A stretch of 64,000 bases of DNA from Theobroma cacao (GCF_000208745.1 NC_030853.1:5638189-5702188); one strand, 5' to 3'; positions 43,166 to 56,430 are shown, counted from the first letter of the stretch. The notes: generated from the letters alone by a model not told the origin. Numbers and translations are program-made.

Positions 43166-45893
43166 TGTCAAACCCTGCTTTGTAAAATAATTATGTTGTC
43201 ATTCACATGCTCGATAGAATGTTTGTATATTGAAGAAGCCCGAAAAATCGACAAAAGACGGTATTACCCCTAGAGGTGCTGTGAAGTTGATTTATGCCTC
43301 AAGCTAGTTCAAATGAAAAATTTAAAAGGAATTTGAGAGTTCTGAAACCCCAAAATCTGCTTAGAATGGTGATTCGGAGTTCGAGGATCAATTTGAAATC
43401 AATCAGGAAAATTGACCGATTATGAGGTAAAATGGTAATTTTACCACTCGAGGACGAAATTGAATTTTTCGAGAGAATTTAGATCCAATTTGATTAAATG
43501 AGGAATGATATGAGTATAAGGAGTGAAAATTATGCATTTTGGCAATTTTTTAATTTTTGGGGCACAAATGTAATTTTTCACTTTTATAGGGGCAAAAGTG
43601 TAATTTTCAAAAATTTGCTCCACCAAAACTTTGAAAAAGTCTAGAAATTTCATGGAAGACATGGATAACTAAAGAGGATTGAGTGGTAGAACAAGAAAGT
43701 AAAAAAAAAGATGGCTAAAAAAAATAAAATAATAAAATATTCAAAAGGTAAATAAAATAATAATATTTTATTAAACCTATTAAAAGACTTGAAAATTTCA
43801 GAATTCTTCATTGGGAGGGTCAGCCAAAACCAGCAGGAGAGAGAGAGAAATAAGAACAAACCCTAGAGTGAGAAAATTCAAAGAAAAAGTGTGATTTTTC
43901 AAGGAATCAAGTGTTTAAAGGTATGATTTTTCAAGCTTAGCTTAAGATTTATCATTTCCATGCATTTCTCCTTATTTTCCATGGTTAAATTATGTGTTTT
44001 GATGATGGATTCAAATCTGATCATATGGGTTTAGAGAGAGAAAGTTGTTAGATTAATTTGATTTTGAACTATGTTAGTGTTTAGTGTTAGTTTAGCATGT
44101 TTATGAGTAAAACAACAAGAAAAATATTCATTTTCTCCATGAATTTCTCTAGGCCGAATCTAGCCAATGGTGTGTGAGGATGAGGTTGACTTTATTTTAA
44201 GAGAATTAGATGGAAAAATGATGAATTATGAGGTTGGAAATTAAATGGGAATTTTTGGTGCAAAAAAATTAAAATTTTTACCCACTAGGGGTAAAAGCGT
44301 AATTTGTGGTCCGAACTGATAAATTGGACCACATTCACAGTCATTGAGGTATTGTGGATATAATTGGATAATTGAAATTGAAATGGATGGAATTGGAGTT
44401 GAATTGGAGATTTTAGAAATTTACACCGTGTATAGGCGAGTTAGGTCGGACATTGTGATTAAGCGATTGTCCAAACATTTCACACCCTATCTAGTGCATA
44501 CGCATGGATAAGAGCCTGAAATAATATATATTGATTTGACACAAATTATTCAATTTTTTGTGTCATGTATTGTGGATAGGTGGTGAGCTATCTGATACGG
44601 GTAAAAGACTACACTCGGGGATCGAGAATAGGGTATATCTACTCCAGTACAGTGAGTGAACTTACTATCGTCTTAATTATCTAGAGTAGATTTATTTAAT
44701 TGTGTGATTTTATGGAAAAATGGTTTAATTGGAAAATTATTGTGTTTGATGGGAAAATGGGATTTTATAAAATAATTTTATAAAATTTTTGAAAATTGAA
44801 TAATGATTTCAAAAATAGAGTAATTGGAGACCTATGCTATAATTGTGTTGTTTATCCATGATTTTACATTAAATGGCTTATGATAAATGTGAGTATGACT
44901 GGTTACTTTTATGATTTAAAGAATATGTGAACTGCTTTGATTTGCCTTGAATGTGTTAAGTGAGCCGTGTCATACTATTGTGATTTTATTGGTTGGTGGA
45001 TTATAAAGTGGGTACTGTAGTGACGGGGGTTCCCTGGGCCAGCCTAATTAGAGCGGCACGGTTCCCAATTATTGAGCTTACCTCAATTGGAGAGGCGCGT
45101 AGGATAACTCTTGAGGTAGGATTTGAGTACACTTCGCACTAGCCACCATGTGAAACTGAGACTCAGCCAACGCCAAGGAACGGTTGTGTTGTCAGAGGTG
45201 AAATGTGTTTGTGCGTGTAACAATAAACAGCCTTGGTGATCTTGGTAAAATGCCTCCGTGGGGTATCCCCAAGAATGGATTTTTGGCAAGGGCCAAGTTT
45301 TTGAAAAGTGCATAACCCATGTTGAGTAATTGGATGAAATCCAATTATTTATATGGGTTGAGATGAATTATTTTAATTGTCTCCTATTACTCGGCTTTAC
45401 ATTATTTTGATGATGTCTGTCTACTCACTGAGATTTTATAATCTCACCCCTTCTTCCTATACATTTTTCAGGCTCAGAATAGGCAGTAGACTGTCAATTG
45501 CATCGAGAAGTAAATTTCGGAGTTGCATCCTAGAAAGCAAGGTTATGGACTTAAACCTTCTCAATTATTTAGGGGCCTGCGTGTCATTGTAATTTAAATT
45601 GCATACTCCAGTTTTCTTTATTACAGTATGTATAAATTTATTTTGTTTTTATGTGTAGTAAATTAATTTTTGATTTTTCAAAAATATATATATATATTGT
45701 TTTATGTTAAAATAGATTATTTTAATTAATATTTTTATTTTATTTTATTATTAAAAAAAAGAGAACAAAGAGAGAGGAATGAAAAGACTGGTACAAAAGC
45801 CTTGCGAGGTCTCGAAGGGCATTCAGGGGAAGAATGTCTGCCGAGGCTTCGAGGCGATTGTTACAGGCTCGATGGGAGTTTCGGGTCGTGACA
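43166..45893 (+). repeat. 3' LTR of element A
   Basis: 2728 bases, 47 longer than the 5' copy through small indels (for example an extra CACAAATG...GGGGCAAAAG stretch near 43563-43600). It ends GGTCGTGACA, followed by AAATC. Confidence 0.9.
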
Positions 45894-48282
45894 AAATCGA
45901 AATCTACAAGCTACCACAGGCCTAAAATATTTGGAAAGGAGGTGAGTGAGATTTTGTAATCCCAATGAGTAAACAGACATTATCATAAATATCTAAAGGC
46001 AAGTAACATGGAGGCAAGTTTAAACAACAAATTACAAACCATTTCATAAAGTTTTCAATTTATTTCTTAAACCATAAAATATTTGTAATTTACCAAAACA
46101 GTTGTTAAAGCTTATAACTTTTATTAAAAACAAGACTCAAGCCAAAACTAGTCCTCTAGGATACCTTGGCCGAGGCATCTAACCGAGTCCGTCAAGGTTG
46201 TTAAGATATTTACATGTTAAACACATGTTAGTTTTGAAAACAAGCCGTTCCTTGATGTTGGCCGAGTTACACATTCATGTGGGGGTTCAACGTGAAGTGA
46301 GTTCTAACACTACCCCGGGAGTTACCCTCTTCGCCTCTACAACCGGAATAACTATATAACCAGGTTTACCGTGCTCCTCTAATAGGCAATCCACAAAAAC
46401 CCATCACTGTAGTGACTAAACCCACCAATTTTAATAAAATTTCGACAGTATAACGTGGCTTTTATTTATTTACCCAGCTTGCATAGTAAAAGACAGCTTA
46501 CATAAATTTCCAATGCAATTATAAAATATAGCCACATATACTCATATATCATAAGTCATTCATAGGAAAATATATTTTTCAAGACAATTGACAGCCTCCA
46601 ATTACTCAATTTTATAATCAATAGTTTCTTATTTCAGAAAATCAAGACAATATATTTATTTGTCACATTTATTTCTAAAACATCAAAAATCCCATTTTAA
46701 CCTTATTTTCGTTTCATAAAATCCATGAAGAGCATTTAAAAATAAACTCTAGATAATTTACAATAATAATAGGTTTACTCACCGTTTGTACAAATTAAAT
46801 GCTTTCTAGGTGCCCCGATCACTATTCCTTAGGTATGACTTCCTTGCCTTTACCGGAAGGCTCTCCTCTTAGACACATTGCAAAAAATTTCACAATTTAC
46901 CACATTGATGCTAAATCACTATATAATTGACTTAAATCCTATACTAATGCATGGTATGAAATGCAATAGTCTAAAACGGCTTAAACGCGGTATTAACCTA
47001 TTTTTGGCACTTTACCCGATAAATTGCTAACATGCTCCATTTTAGCTCTAAATCATCCCATTTTCTCTCCAACATTTCTAACCATTAAATATCAGCCAAT
47101 AACTCACTAAAATCACCAAAATCAGCTCACTTTCCTCCTTGGAAAATTCAGCCAAAAATGGGACATTAATTCGGTAAATCTTCCACTTTGTTTTTCTATC
47201 ACACTTAACCATTTTTCATCATTTTCTCTTCATTTCTCTTAGAATAAAAATCAGTTCTTCATCATTGTACATCATTGAAGATTAGGCCAAGGGTGGGTAT
47301 TGTGAAAATTTCATGCTTTCTTGCCTAATTTGATTTCTATACACATTTAACTAATTAAAACTATCAATTTAACTAAAAATCAAAACATAAAAATTTCAAA
47401 TTCCTCCCCCTTGAATTTCATCCAGCCCTTGATATCACTTTTTGATCTCTCTCCTCAAGCATGCTAAATGGAAACAAAGGCATAAGAAAGGTAGAAATCA
47501 AGCTAAAGTCGAAAACTCTTACCGTTAGAAGCGTAAACAGTCGAAAAACGCGATTTCCCCTTTGAATTTTCTAGTTTTCCTTTTGTTTTTCTCTTTTCTT
47601 CCTTTCCTCTCTATTTTCTCTCTTGTTCTCTCCTTATGGCCAGCCATCACCTGATGTGGGGTTTAAATGGGCTGACTTTTCATTAAAATAATATTAAATC
47701 ATTAAAAAGTGCCATGTGTCACTTTCCCATTGGCCCGTTTTTAAAATTTCATCTTTTAAACTTCTATTTTTCACCAGTTGAAATACCATAGTTATTCATA
47801 CCAAAAATAAATAAATCCTATGATTTTGACAAGTTTTGGGTGGTGAAAATTATGGTTTTTACCCCGATATGACAAAATTATCGTTTTGCCCCTATGTTTC
47901 GAAAATTGTCGGAGTTGAAAATTTTCACTTCCTATCATTAAATTATACTCCAAATAGTTAATCTTGGTAAAAAATTTCACTCCATGATCAAATTATTATC
48001 TTAAGTGGCAAAATGACGATTTTGCCCCTAAACATCAAAATTTCCAATTTTTCCCCAGATGAACCCTCGAACTTCGAATAATCATTTTTAGTCATTCCTA
48101 GATTGTAAAATATTAAATTTCATCCTATGATTCCTATTTGAACTAGTTCGAGGTTAAATCAACTCAAGTGTACCGTTAGGTACAATACCGAGTTTCGTCT
48201 ATTCTTAAGACTTTCCTAGCGTAATAACATGCTACTCGGTGCATGTATATCATGACATGTGTTTATAGAGTCAGGTTTAACA

Positions 48283-49148
48283 CCATACATACCTTCCAAC
48301 CAATCCCAATGTTTGTAAGAATGAGCTCATTATTTTCATTAAAAACTACAATCATACCTCCTTTTTTTATGACACATTGGGCTGGACTTACCCATGAACT
48401 ATAAAAAATAGGTAGATAATACTGACATCTATAAAATTGATAATTTCTTACTTTACGTCATCTTTCTTGATCAAATTCGACTTCGTTGAAGCTCAATGGT
48501 TGCCTTGTGATTTTCTTCCAAAAGAATTTTGTGCATGTAAATTGATATACTAATTCCTTTTATGTTAGCAATGGTCCACTCAATAGCTTTCTCATATCCT
48601 TTTAAATGCGAAGGAGTTTGTTTTCTTGCACATTAGTAAGAGAAGAAACGATTATTGGTAGTGTAGAAGAATTTCTCAAAAAAGCATACCTTAAATGGTT
48701 AGGCAATGGTTTGAGCTCAAGTGGAGGAGGTTATTCAATAAAAGGCTTGGTTGGTGAAGTTGAAATTAATAATTCCAAAAACTCAAATTGGGATTTTGGG
48801 AGACGTGATGGGGCATCCAGATAATTAGCATAATCAATAATATTAGTATCAATCAAAGATGCTTCAAGTGGATCATCAGAATAATTCTCAATAATTACAT
48901 TATTAGTAATGTTATCCTCCACATTAATTGAGAAAGAATCATCATGGTCATTGGAAATTTTTAATGCTCTAAAAATATTAAATGTTACCTTTTGATATTT
49001 AACCTTTAAGGTAAGCTCACTTTTTTCAACATCAATTAGCTTTAGTAGTTCCCAAGAATGGTCTCCTAAGAATGATCAGTATTTCAAGACCTTCTTCCAT
49101 GTCAAGTATAATAAAATTTGCTAGAAAAATAAACTTACCAACTTTCCC
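48283..49148 (-). pseudogene. Athila element: N-terminal reverse transcriptase
   Basis: On the minus strand the fragments EKAIEWTIANIKGIS, MHKILLEENHKATIE, VSPAQCVIKKGGMIVV and FNENNELILTNIGIGWKVCM are recognisable in order between about 48620 and 48284. They match the start of an Athila-type RT. The final VCM joins DYR at 38069 across the solo LTR. A frame at 48731-48922 upstream is acidic and belongs to the protease-RT linker. Stops and frameshifts are frequent. Confidence 0.8.
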
Positions 49149-49538
49149 CTAAACATGTTCCACAATGCCATAAGGATAGGTGAGGGATTGATCAGCAAGT
49201 TGTAAAGTCATAGAAGTTCGCTTAATCTCTACCAAACCTAATTTTGTATAAATAAACAGTGGCTTCAAATTTATACTTGCACTAAAATCACATAAAGCTT
49301 TTGCAAAACAAAGAGTATCAATAGTGTGAGGAAGAGTAAAACTACCTGGATCTTTAAGCTTTGGTGGAAGCTTATTTTGAATTATGACACTACACTCCTC
49401 AATAAGTCCAATAGTTTCAAACTCACCTAATTTCCTTTTTTTAGACAAAATGTCTTTCAAAAATTTCACATAACTTGGCATCTTTTCTAAAGTTTCAAAA
49501 AAAAAGAATATTAATGTGTAGCTTTTTAAATACATCAA
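49149..49538 (-). pseudogene. Athila element: protease region
   Basis: The minus-strand frame includes MPSYVKFLKDILSKKRKLGE, CSVIIQNKLPPKLKDPGSF, FAKALCDFSASINLKPLFI, LVEIKRTSMTLQLADQSL and YPYGIVEHV. In Athila elements this stretch contains the protease, with the active site in ALCDLGASIN; here it reads ALCDFSASIN, so the Asp is kept but the following Leu-Gly is changed. No frame break is seen until the TAA or equivalent near 49149. Confidence 0.82.
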
Positions 49539-50423
49539 TTAATCTCTAGAATTGTTTGTTAAATTTTTCTTTTTGAAATCTTTAAGGAAAGGTGGTCGAG
49601 GTGTGGGAGTAGTTTTTAATTGTGATTTTTCTTCCCTTGAATTTTTAACAAATTTTTCAATCGTAATTTCTTTTTCAGTATCTTTTTTAATTTGTTTTTT
49701 CATCAGATTGAATTGAAATTTCAAAATTCAAATCCTTACCACTTACCTCGTTTTCACTATGAAGGGTAATTACCTTAAAATGTTCCTTACCTTCTCTTCT
49801 TGGGTTAAGCTCAATGTCACTATGTAAGGTACCTTGAGGTCTGTTATTGATAGCATTAGCATGTTGGCCCACTTGTGTCTCAAGATTTTTAATTAATGCT
49901 ACTTGATTTTAAATGATGGCATCGTTCCTTGTCATGTAGGAATTAGTCTTTGCCATGAAGGCATCCTTCTTTGCCATGAATTGCATGAACATCTCCTCCA
50001 TTGAAGGTTTTTTCTCTGGTATTAAAGCTTTAGTTGGAAATCTAGGAGGTGAGTTTGCCTTAGATGTTGATGAAGATCCTTGGTTACTACTCCATGAGAA
50101 ATTAGGATGATTCCTCCAACCAAGATTATACGTGTTAGAATAGGGATTGTTGTTCTACTGCCTATTTCTAACAAAATAAATAGATTCAGTGTAAATGGGG
50201 CAATTGTAATTGGAATGTCCTTCTCCACAAAGTTCACAAGTCACAAAGGGGCTCTGAATAGCATCAACAGTTAATTTATATATTTTCTTTATGAGAGAAA
50301 CACATTGTATATTCAAAGCTAATTGCATCTAGTTCATGAACTGGAACTACTTTTCTTGCCAATTGCACCCGATCTTTCAAATGGCCACTGGTAATTATTG
50401 GAAGCCATCTCCTTAAGAAAATC
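49539..50423 (-). pseudogene. Athila element: gag C-terminal part with zinc knuckle
   Basis: On the minus strand, after the solo LTR junction, DFLKEMASNNYQWPFERSGA continues the gag read from 53925. A knuckle CELCGEGHSNYNCP lies near 50200-50240, then NPYSNTYNLGWRNHPNFSW, the Athila post-knuckle signature. Further on are charged Lys/Glu-rich linker frames (49539-49872) leading to protease. One stop follows the knuckle (FVRNRQ then TAG), and others occur, so the gene is inactive. Confidence 0.8.
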
Positions 50424-50428
50424 ATAAC

Positions 50429-53400
50429 TGTAACAACTTTCTCCCCGATCATTATCGATGTACAAGACTTGCGAATGAACCTGCCAAACCTCGAACAAGC
50501 CTTAGTTGAGATTTCTGTTACTTAGTTCAAATTTTTAATGCGTATATGAGTCAACTTGTAATATTACTACTGATTACTTAAATCGAATAAAAAGTTGTCA
50601 TTAAGACATAGCAACTAAATAACCATTGTCCAATTCTAGTAAATTTTAAGACGAATTCAAACACTTTTAATATTTAGTACACAAACTTAAGGTTTTAGCA
50701 ATACATCATAGATAAGCTAATAAATTTTACAAGTCTAACTATTTTACACAACATGACCCCTATGCAGCAAAGCGACTTGGAGTGGAAGTCAAGAGATGCC
50801 ATTACCTACGTCGCAGTGAAACAAAATAGTGCCAAAGCAATACTCTTGAGCTGATCATTTATCTGCAAAAAGAAGATAAAGGGGGTGAGTCTCACAGACT
50901 TAGTGATCATCGGCTCAATGAGCAAGGCCTAGATGGGAAACAAGCTAAGGGCAGAAGATTTGAATATTAAAAAGATAAGAATATACGTAAACAATTTAGT
51001 TCAAAAGGGGGATTTGTGCCTTACATGTAAAACCACGAATTTTAATGCAAGATAATTATTTTAAACAATATGTCAAAGCCAGTGCATATAAAGATTTCTA
51101 CCGTTAAAATCATTTAATAACTTTACTCAAAACAAATCAGTATAACCATGCATGCTCCTGTAAAAATCAAGCATTACTAAAACTTATATATAAGTTCATA
51201 AATCATCTCACCCTTGAGAATTTAAATACAAAATCACTGTATAAACAACGGAGCTGTGGAACAACTTGTCATTCTCACCATGCAAAAGATTTTGTGTTCG
51301 AAAACTCAAAGAGACATCACTCTCGAGTAGGTAATCGTAGTAAATCACTTGTGGACCCACTTCCACATAAAAACAATCCAAGAGGTCCTTCTCCACCGGA
51401 TTCCCACAACCATAGCAGTCTCGACAATGTTGGCCGACATCAGAGAAATCAAGTGGTCGCAACCACATATAACAACTTGTGGCCTAGTCACGTATATACA
51501 TCACAGACCGTGGCCCCAACCACGTCTAACAGCCTGTCGATGACCCAATGATTCTCTATCTAGAGCTCACTTATGCACAAGGGTTACACTATCCCTGATG
51601 TGACATTTGGCCTACTCTCGAATCTCCCAATTTGATAAAACCATTTAAAAATCAAGTTAGGTTCTCAAAAGCTCATTTCAAAACCACTTCCAAAATATTC
51701 AACATGGTAACATGATAAAACCCCTTTATAAGACTTTATAATATAAAACCTTTGCATGTGGTTAAAATATCAATAAGCATGGTGAATATGTGATTTATTC
51801 ATGAATGCACATCACACAAACTATAAGGCACATTTTGACATAAATCATAGTAAAACACTTGTTTCTCGGTTTCAAAACCCTTTACATATGTAGTTAATAA
51901 ATACATATATATAAAATCTTTCTTAAAGCATGGCATTCACAATCCTAACATTCTACCAGCTCATACTGTCCACAAATTGCATTAAAAGTAAACCAACACG
52001 TATATCGATATATAGTTATGGAAATTTTAAAATGGACACCACCTACTCACCTTACAATAGCAAGACACTATGTCGCTATCGATTCGGGTGCTTATCTAGC
52101 TAATTCTACTTGCCGGTCACCCATTACCTTTTTTGGCACGCCACCACAGCACACTTTCCTTACTTATACACTTCCTAGCAACCATTCAAACCCAATACAC
52201 TTAATTATACTCGAATACAGGTAGTACACCAATCAATAAATCCTTAACCTAATTCATAGTTTTCATCAACATTATTCACAATCATTTAACATACAATCCA
52301 CAAACTTTCAACCAACCAAAGCCAACACAACACAATGTAGTCACATTGCATGCTTACCTCTCAATCTTAGGTTGAATTCCACATATAGTTCACCATTTCC
52401 TCATATCCTTGGTCACCAATGCTGCCACAAGCATAGACAATTAATACACATCTCATTTCCCTTATCTACTTGTGATTTCAAGACTAAAACACTTACCCAT
52501 AACTTATCTAGCTTAAAATAACCATGCATTCCCAAATCCACCTACATACATGCATCTTATTCTTTGAATCTTTGTAGATCCTTGCTACCACAAGCACAAT
52601 CTCACATCACAATCGGTTTACAAAGCATGCATTCAAACAATATAATAACTTTCACCTTTCTTACCTTAGAATCACCAAGTCGATCCTCCACTTTCTCCTT
52701 TAAGCTCCAACAATGGCATGCAAGAGAAAACCTTTCGATTTTTCTCCAATCTCCTCTAAAACCGAGCCTCCTCCAAGTTTTTTTTTTCTTCTTTATCCTT
52801 TCTTCTTTCTTCTTTCTCCTTTCTTCTTTCTCTTTTCTTCCTTCCTCTTTTTGCTTCCAAGCCGATTCTCTCTTCTTCTTTTTTCTCAATGGTGCGGTTT
52901 TCCTTTCCTTTTCTTGCATGGGTGGATTGCCCAAGGAAATGGCAACATTTCCTTTCATTTCATCTCTTTTAATTTCCACTTATCATTCCCTCATTCGACC
53001 ACTTTATCATCCAATAATGTTTCATGCACATTTCCTTTGCCAATAACCTTTGCCATCCCATGAACCAATAAGACTTCATGCATTGTTCCACTCTTGAATC
53101 CTATTTGACCTCCCTCAAAACAAATAGGATTTCATGCAACAAAAATTATTCTTTCTTTTTTTTATTAAATCAAATCAAGTATAATGTTTATACCTTTTTC
53201 TTTAAATACCATGGGCTATCTTTGCCAAACCATGGTTTTCTTCCAAGTAAATACTCTTTATTCTTTTTCTCTTTGTCATCCTTCACATGGTGGGTCCCAC
53301 ATGTCCTTCACTAACTTCTCCTTTTTTGCATGCTATAATTTGCATATAATAGTAAGTTCACATGCACATCTCATTATGCCACATAATCTAACTTTCTTTG

Positions 53401-53924
53401 GTTAGTTAATTTCCATTTAACTCCTAATATTGAAATTGTACATAAGTCCTCAAACTTTTCCTTATTTACCATGTGCCCCTCCAAATTTTTCATCCTTTAC
53501 AATTTGATCCTTCCAACATTTATTTAATTTGAATTTCCTTTTATTTTCCTTCCTTTACAGTTGTACAAATAGGATATAAAATTTGCACTTCACCAAAATG
53601 TCACCACAATATTTAACTATATATTTACTTGCTCTTGCTCTATTTAATAAAGGCACGCGAACCCACTAACGTTGTTTTTCTTCCAAATTCTTTCTTACTT
53701 CTTCTCCACCACTTAGATTAGCCATATAATCCTCTTTCATGATTAATTTCGACAACAGATAAAATATTAATATTTTAATAATATTTTATTAATAAAATAT
53801 TATTTTATTTTAAATTATTTTTTTCATCCAGTACCGCTCTTTGGTACTTAAATTTATGTCAATTGACCTTTCATCTTATCGATAAGGTCTTATTGGCTTC
53901 TATACAAGGGTACGAGGTGTTACA
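50429..53924 (-). mobile_element. Solo LTR of 3.5 kb, related to the element X LTR
   Basis: 3496 bases, TGTAACAACTTTCTCC to GAGGTGTTACA, flanked by perfect ATAAC (50424-50428, 53925-53929). It interrupts the Athila gag between DKGY and DFLKEM. Sections such as ACAATAGCAAGACACTATG with TCGCTATCGATTCGG (52060-52090) and AACCCAATACACTTA (52188) parallel the X LTR (2325-2450), so it is a distant family member. There is a CT-rich microsatellite at 52772-52862. The opposed frames at 52564-53046 and 52602-52979 come from that tract. Confidence 0.85.
52772..52862. repeat. CT-rich simple repeat
   Basis: Runs of TTCTT, TTTCC and CTTTC, all pyrimidine on the plus strand for about 90 bases. It lies at the position matching the CT-rich tract of the X LTRs (2915-3000 and 12850-12930). 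Confidence 0.8.
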
Positions 53925-53929
53925 ATAAC

Positions 53930-54660
53930 CTTTATCAATGGATTTACTCATAAATGCACCTCCAACTGCAGCATTAATTGTGATTCTAATAGGTCCCAGC
54001 AAACCATTATAAAAGTCTAAACTTGTAGCCACTTAGGTAACCCATGGTGAAGACACATTCTCAACAAATCCTTGTACCTCTCTCAAGCTTCATACAGCAA
54101 TTCAAAATCAAATTGCATAAAAAAGGTGATGTCATTATGCATCTTTGCAATCTTAGTAGGTGGAAAGAATTTTGCTAAGAATTTCTGAGCCAAATCATCC
54201 CAAGTACTAATGGAACCAGTAGGAAGTAAATTTAATCAGCTCTTTGCTTTATCTCTCAGTGAGAAAAGGAAAGGCCTCAATCTTATGCCATCATCAGTAA
54301 CATCATTAGCCTTGATTGTGTTGCAAATTTCTAGGAAATTCATAATATGAGCATTAAGATCATCATTACGTAAACCCCTAAATTGAATAGAAGTTTGAAT
54401 CATTTGAATGATTGCTGGTTTAATTTCAAAGTTGTTAGCATGAATAGGAGGTCTTTAGATACTAAAGTGGAGACCGTATACCAATGGGATAATGTATTCC
54501 TTCAAAGACTTGGTCTCTTCCCCTTATTGATCAACCATTTTTTTACTTTGAGCAAAAATTTGTTGATTTTTCCTTTGAAGTTTTTGAATATTCTTTTCGA
54601 TTTTTGAATTAAAAGGAACAATTTCCAAATTTTTAGCTTTTCGCATATAATGACCAAAAT
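53930..54660 (-). pseudogene. Athila element: gag N-terminal and capsid region
   Basis: On the minus strand from about 54660: an IVPFNSKIEKNIQKL start, RPPIHANNFEIKPAIIQM (Athila-type opening; the NNFEIKP run is diagnostic), QFRGLRNDDLNAHIMNFLEI, RLRPFLFSLRDKAKSWLNLL, TWDDLAQKFLAKFFPPTKIA and MHNDITFFMQFDFELLYEA. It then passes through the ATAAC site into the piece at 50423. Stops occur after DQ (near 54520), before RPPI and in the ERYKDLL segment. It would form the capsid. Confidence 0.8.
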
Positions 54661-54745
54661 TACCTAAAAACAAAGAAAATAAAAGTCTGAATTGAAATTA
54701 AAATTGCTTGGTATTAATATTAACAAGAAAGAATTAAAAATAAAT

Positions 54746-54763
54746 TCCTTGGCAACGGTGGCA
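54746..54763 (-). promoter_or_regulatory. Primer-binding site of the Athila element (tRNA-Asp type, degraded)
   Basis: The minus strand reads TGCCACCGTTGCCAAGGA, against TGGCGCCGTTGCCGGGGA typical for Athila. It lies six bases from the LTR edge at 54770. Confidence 0.65.
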
Positions 54764-54769
54764 AAGACT

Positions 54770-54978
54770 TGTTGTTGGATTATCCATGCAAATGCACATA
54801 TCATTAAACAAGCAATATAGTGAAAAGTAGAATGTTGATCCTATAGAGAATTGAATTAATTCTTACTATTAACTACTAAAATTAACACACTTTAATCTTA
54901 TTGTAACAACCAAATTTCAATTATTAAAACCTAAAATTAAATCTAAAACTAAAAATAATCTAAATTTAATCAACAAAT
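54770..54978 (-). repeat. Athila LTR fragment
   Basis: It starts TGTTGTTGGATTATCC beside the PBS. Its text (GTTGATCCTATAGAGAATTG, CACTTTAATCTTATTG) parallels the solo LTR at 22466. It is cut at 54979 by Copia-like sequence. Confidence 0.65.
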
Positions 54979-56430
54979 TGTTGGGTTTGGCTATGGACAA
55001 CATGCTTAAAAGTACGTTGCAGAAAGAAAATTAAAACATTAGGACCAAAACATACCTCCACCCACGGATCACCATGTTGATATTTTAACACATACAATGG
55101 CATATAAATTCATAAAATCAAAAGCTAACATTGGCAACATTCTTTTGATCAGCATAACAATCTCCGTAATGCAACCCGAGAACACCACAAGAAGCAAGAA
55201 CCCTAGCCAATCAAGCTCTTAACCTCCAACAGTAATACACACAATTTCACTTGAACCTTTCAACAAAGGATTGAGATTTTAGTTATGCTTTTGTGCTAGA
55301 AAAAGGGACAATGTTTGTCTCTTTCCTTTTCTCACAAGGATGGCCGAATCAAACACTTGAAAATTTTCTTCAAAAACACTCTTTCTTCTTCACAAAGTAG
55401 GTGGCCGCACACAAGGACATAGCCTTTTTTTTTCTTTTTTAACAACTATTTTCCATATGTGAAAATATAGTTAAATGTGATTTATATAGCTAGGTTAAAA
55501 TTAACTTTAATTTTGCAATAAAGCTATCCATATTATAACACATTACAATAAAGGTTAAACTATTTTAATTAAGCCTAATGGAAATTAAATTGAAATAATT
55601 TCCTTGATGTTATTGCAATTTCAGCATTATAATTATAACAATTTATATATTATGCCCTAAACTTAATTAAACTTTATTGATTAAGTTTATAGAAGTTAAT
55701 TACCTAGCATGTGATTTAAGTCTAACTTAAATCATCACTCTCTCAATTTAATTCAAATGCAATCATTATGTGTGACCCATTAGGTTTTTAACATGTTGGC
55801 AATAGAATTGATTAGTGACTTAATTAATATAAATTTCAATCAATTAATTTATAATGAATTCCATAAACCAAGATTGTCATCTAGCAAAACATCATGGCCA
55901 CCCAATTGTTAAAAGAGTCAAAAGGTTTTTTGACAACCTTTTTGTGTATAGTTTATCAGTGAAATTCATTCCCACATCATATATCTTCAAGATGATAAGA
56001 GTTTGGTACAGTGACTACTCTTATTGACCTCCTTATTTGTTCCTACAATTAGAACACTAACTTATAGAGACTTATGAAACCTTTTCATAATCTTCGAGTT
56101 GCCTTGGCCAAGGAATTCAATAAGCTAATGTTAACCAAGAACTAATAGGACATGTCCTCTAAAACACTTGAGGTGATGATTCCTATCTTGACCACTCATT
56201 TGCCTTCACATGCTTCATGCTATACCCAAAAGCATCATATTTAGGCACCCATAGAGATGAAATTAAAGTATAGTACTCCACATATAAGATAACCTCGTGT
56301 CTCAACTCTAGGGAGTATTTACACGACTAACAATAAGAAGTGTTGCATAGACACTAGGGTGTATTACCAAATACAATTCTCATGGCAAGTCATGTTCAAT
56401 GAACTTGCTCTTCTAAGCAAGCACCTATAT
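54979..56430. mobile_element. Copia-like LTR fragment, unclassified
   Basis: It begins TGTTGGGTTTGGCTATGG, a Copia-style LTR start, preceded by CAAAT. There is no coding capacity. The right side is cut at 56431 by another LTR, and no matching terminus or second CAAAT after a CA was found, so only the left edge is supported. Orientation and lineage are open. Confidence 0.4.

Larger units (their letters stand above)
38448..45893 (+). mobile_element. Gag-only LTR element A (TR-GAG type, chromovirus-related)
   Basis: This is a complete plus-strand element with 5-base duplication AAATC (38443-38447, 45894-45898). LTRs are 38448-41128 and 43166-45893. The internal 2.0 kb holds an intact PBS, a gag gene, a 460-base spacer ending in a trace of the integrase tail, and a polypurine tract. 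Protease, RT, RNase H and integrase are absent. Terminal-repeat elements carrying only gag have been described in plants as TR-GAGs. It would need Pol from relatives such as the parents of B and C. Confidence 0.9.
38075..48282 (-). mobile_element. Solo LTR, family D, copy 2 (split by element A)
   Basis: It begins TGTCACGACTCGG, ends CAGGTTTAACA and is flanked by CCATA (38070-38074 and 48283-48287). Without element A and its extra AAATC it measures about 2.76 kb and is collinear with the family-D copy at 8829-11703. No internal region exists, so it was a solo LTR before or after element A landed in it. It sits in the Athila RT gene. Confidence 0.88.

Noticed and set aside
52564..53046. 160-codon plus ORF and opposed 125-codon minus ORF
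   Set aside because: Both come from a CT-rich tract in a solo LTR (Phe/Leu/Ser on one strand, Lys/Glu on the other); low complexity only.
54979..56430. Possible complete Copia element
   Set aside because: Only a left LTR-like edge is visible; no right terminus, duplication, PBS or coding domain was found.
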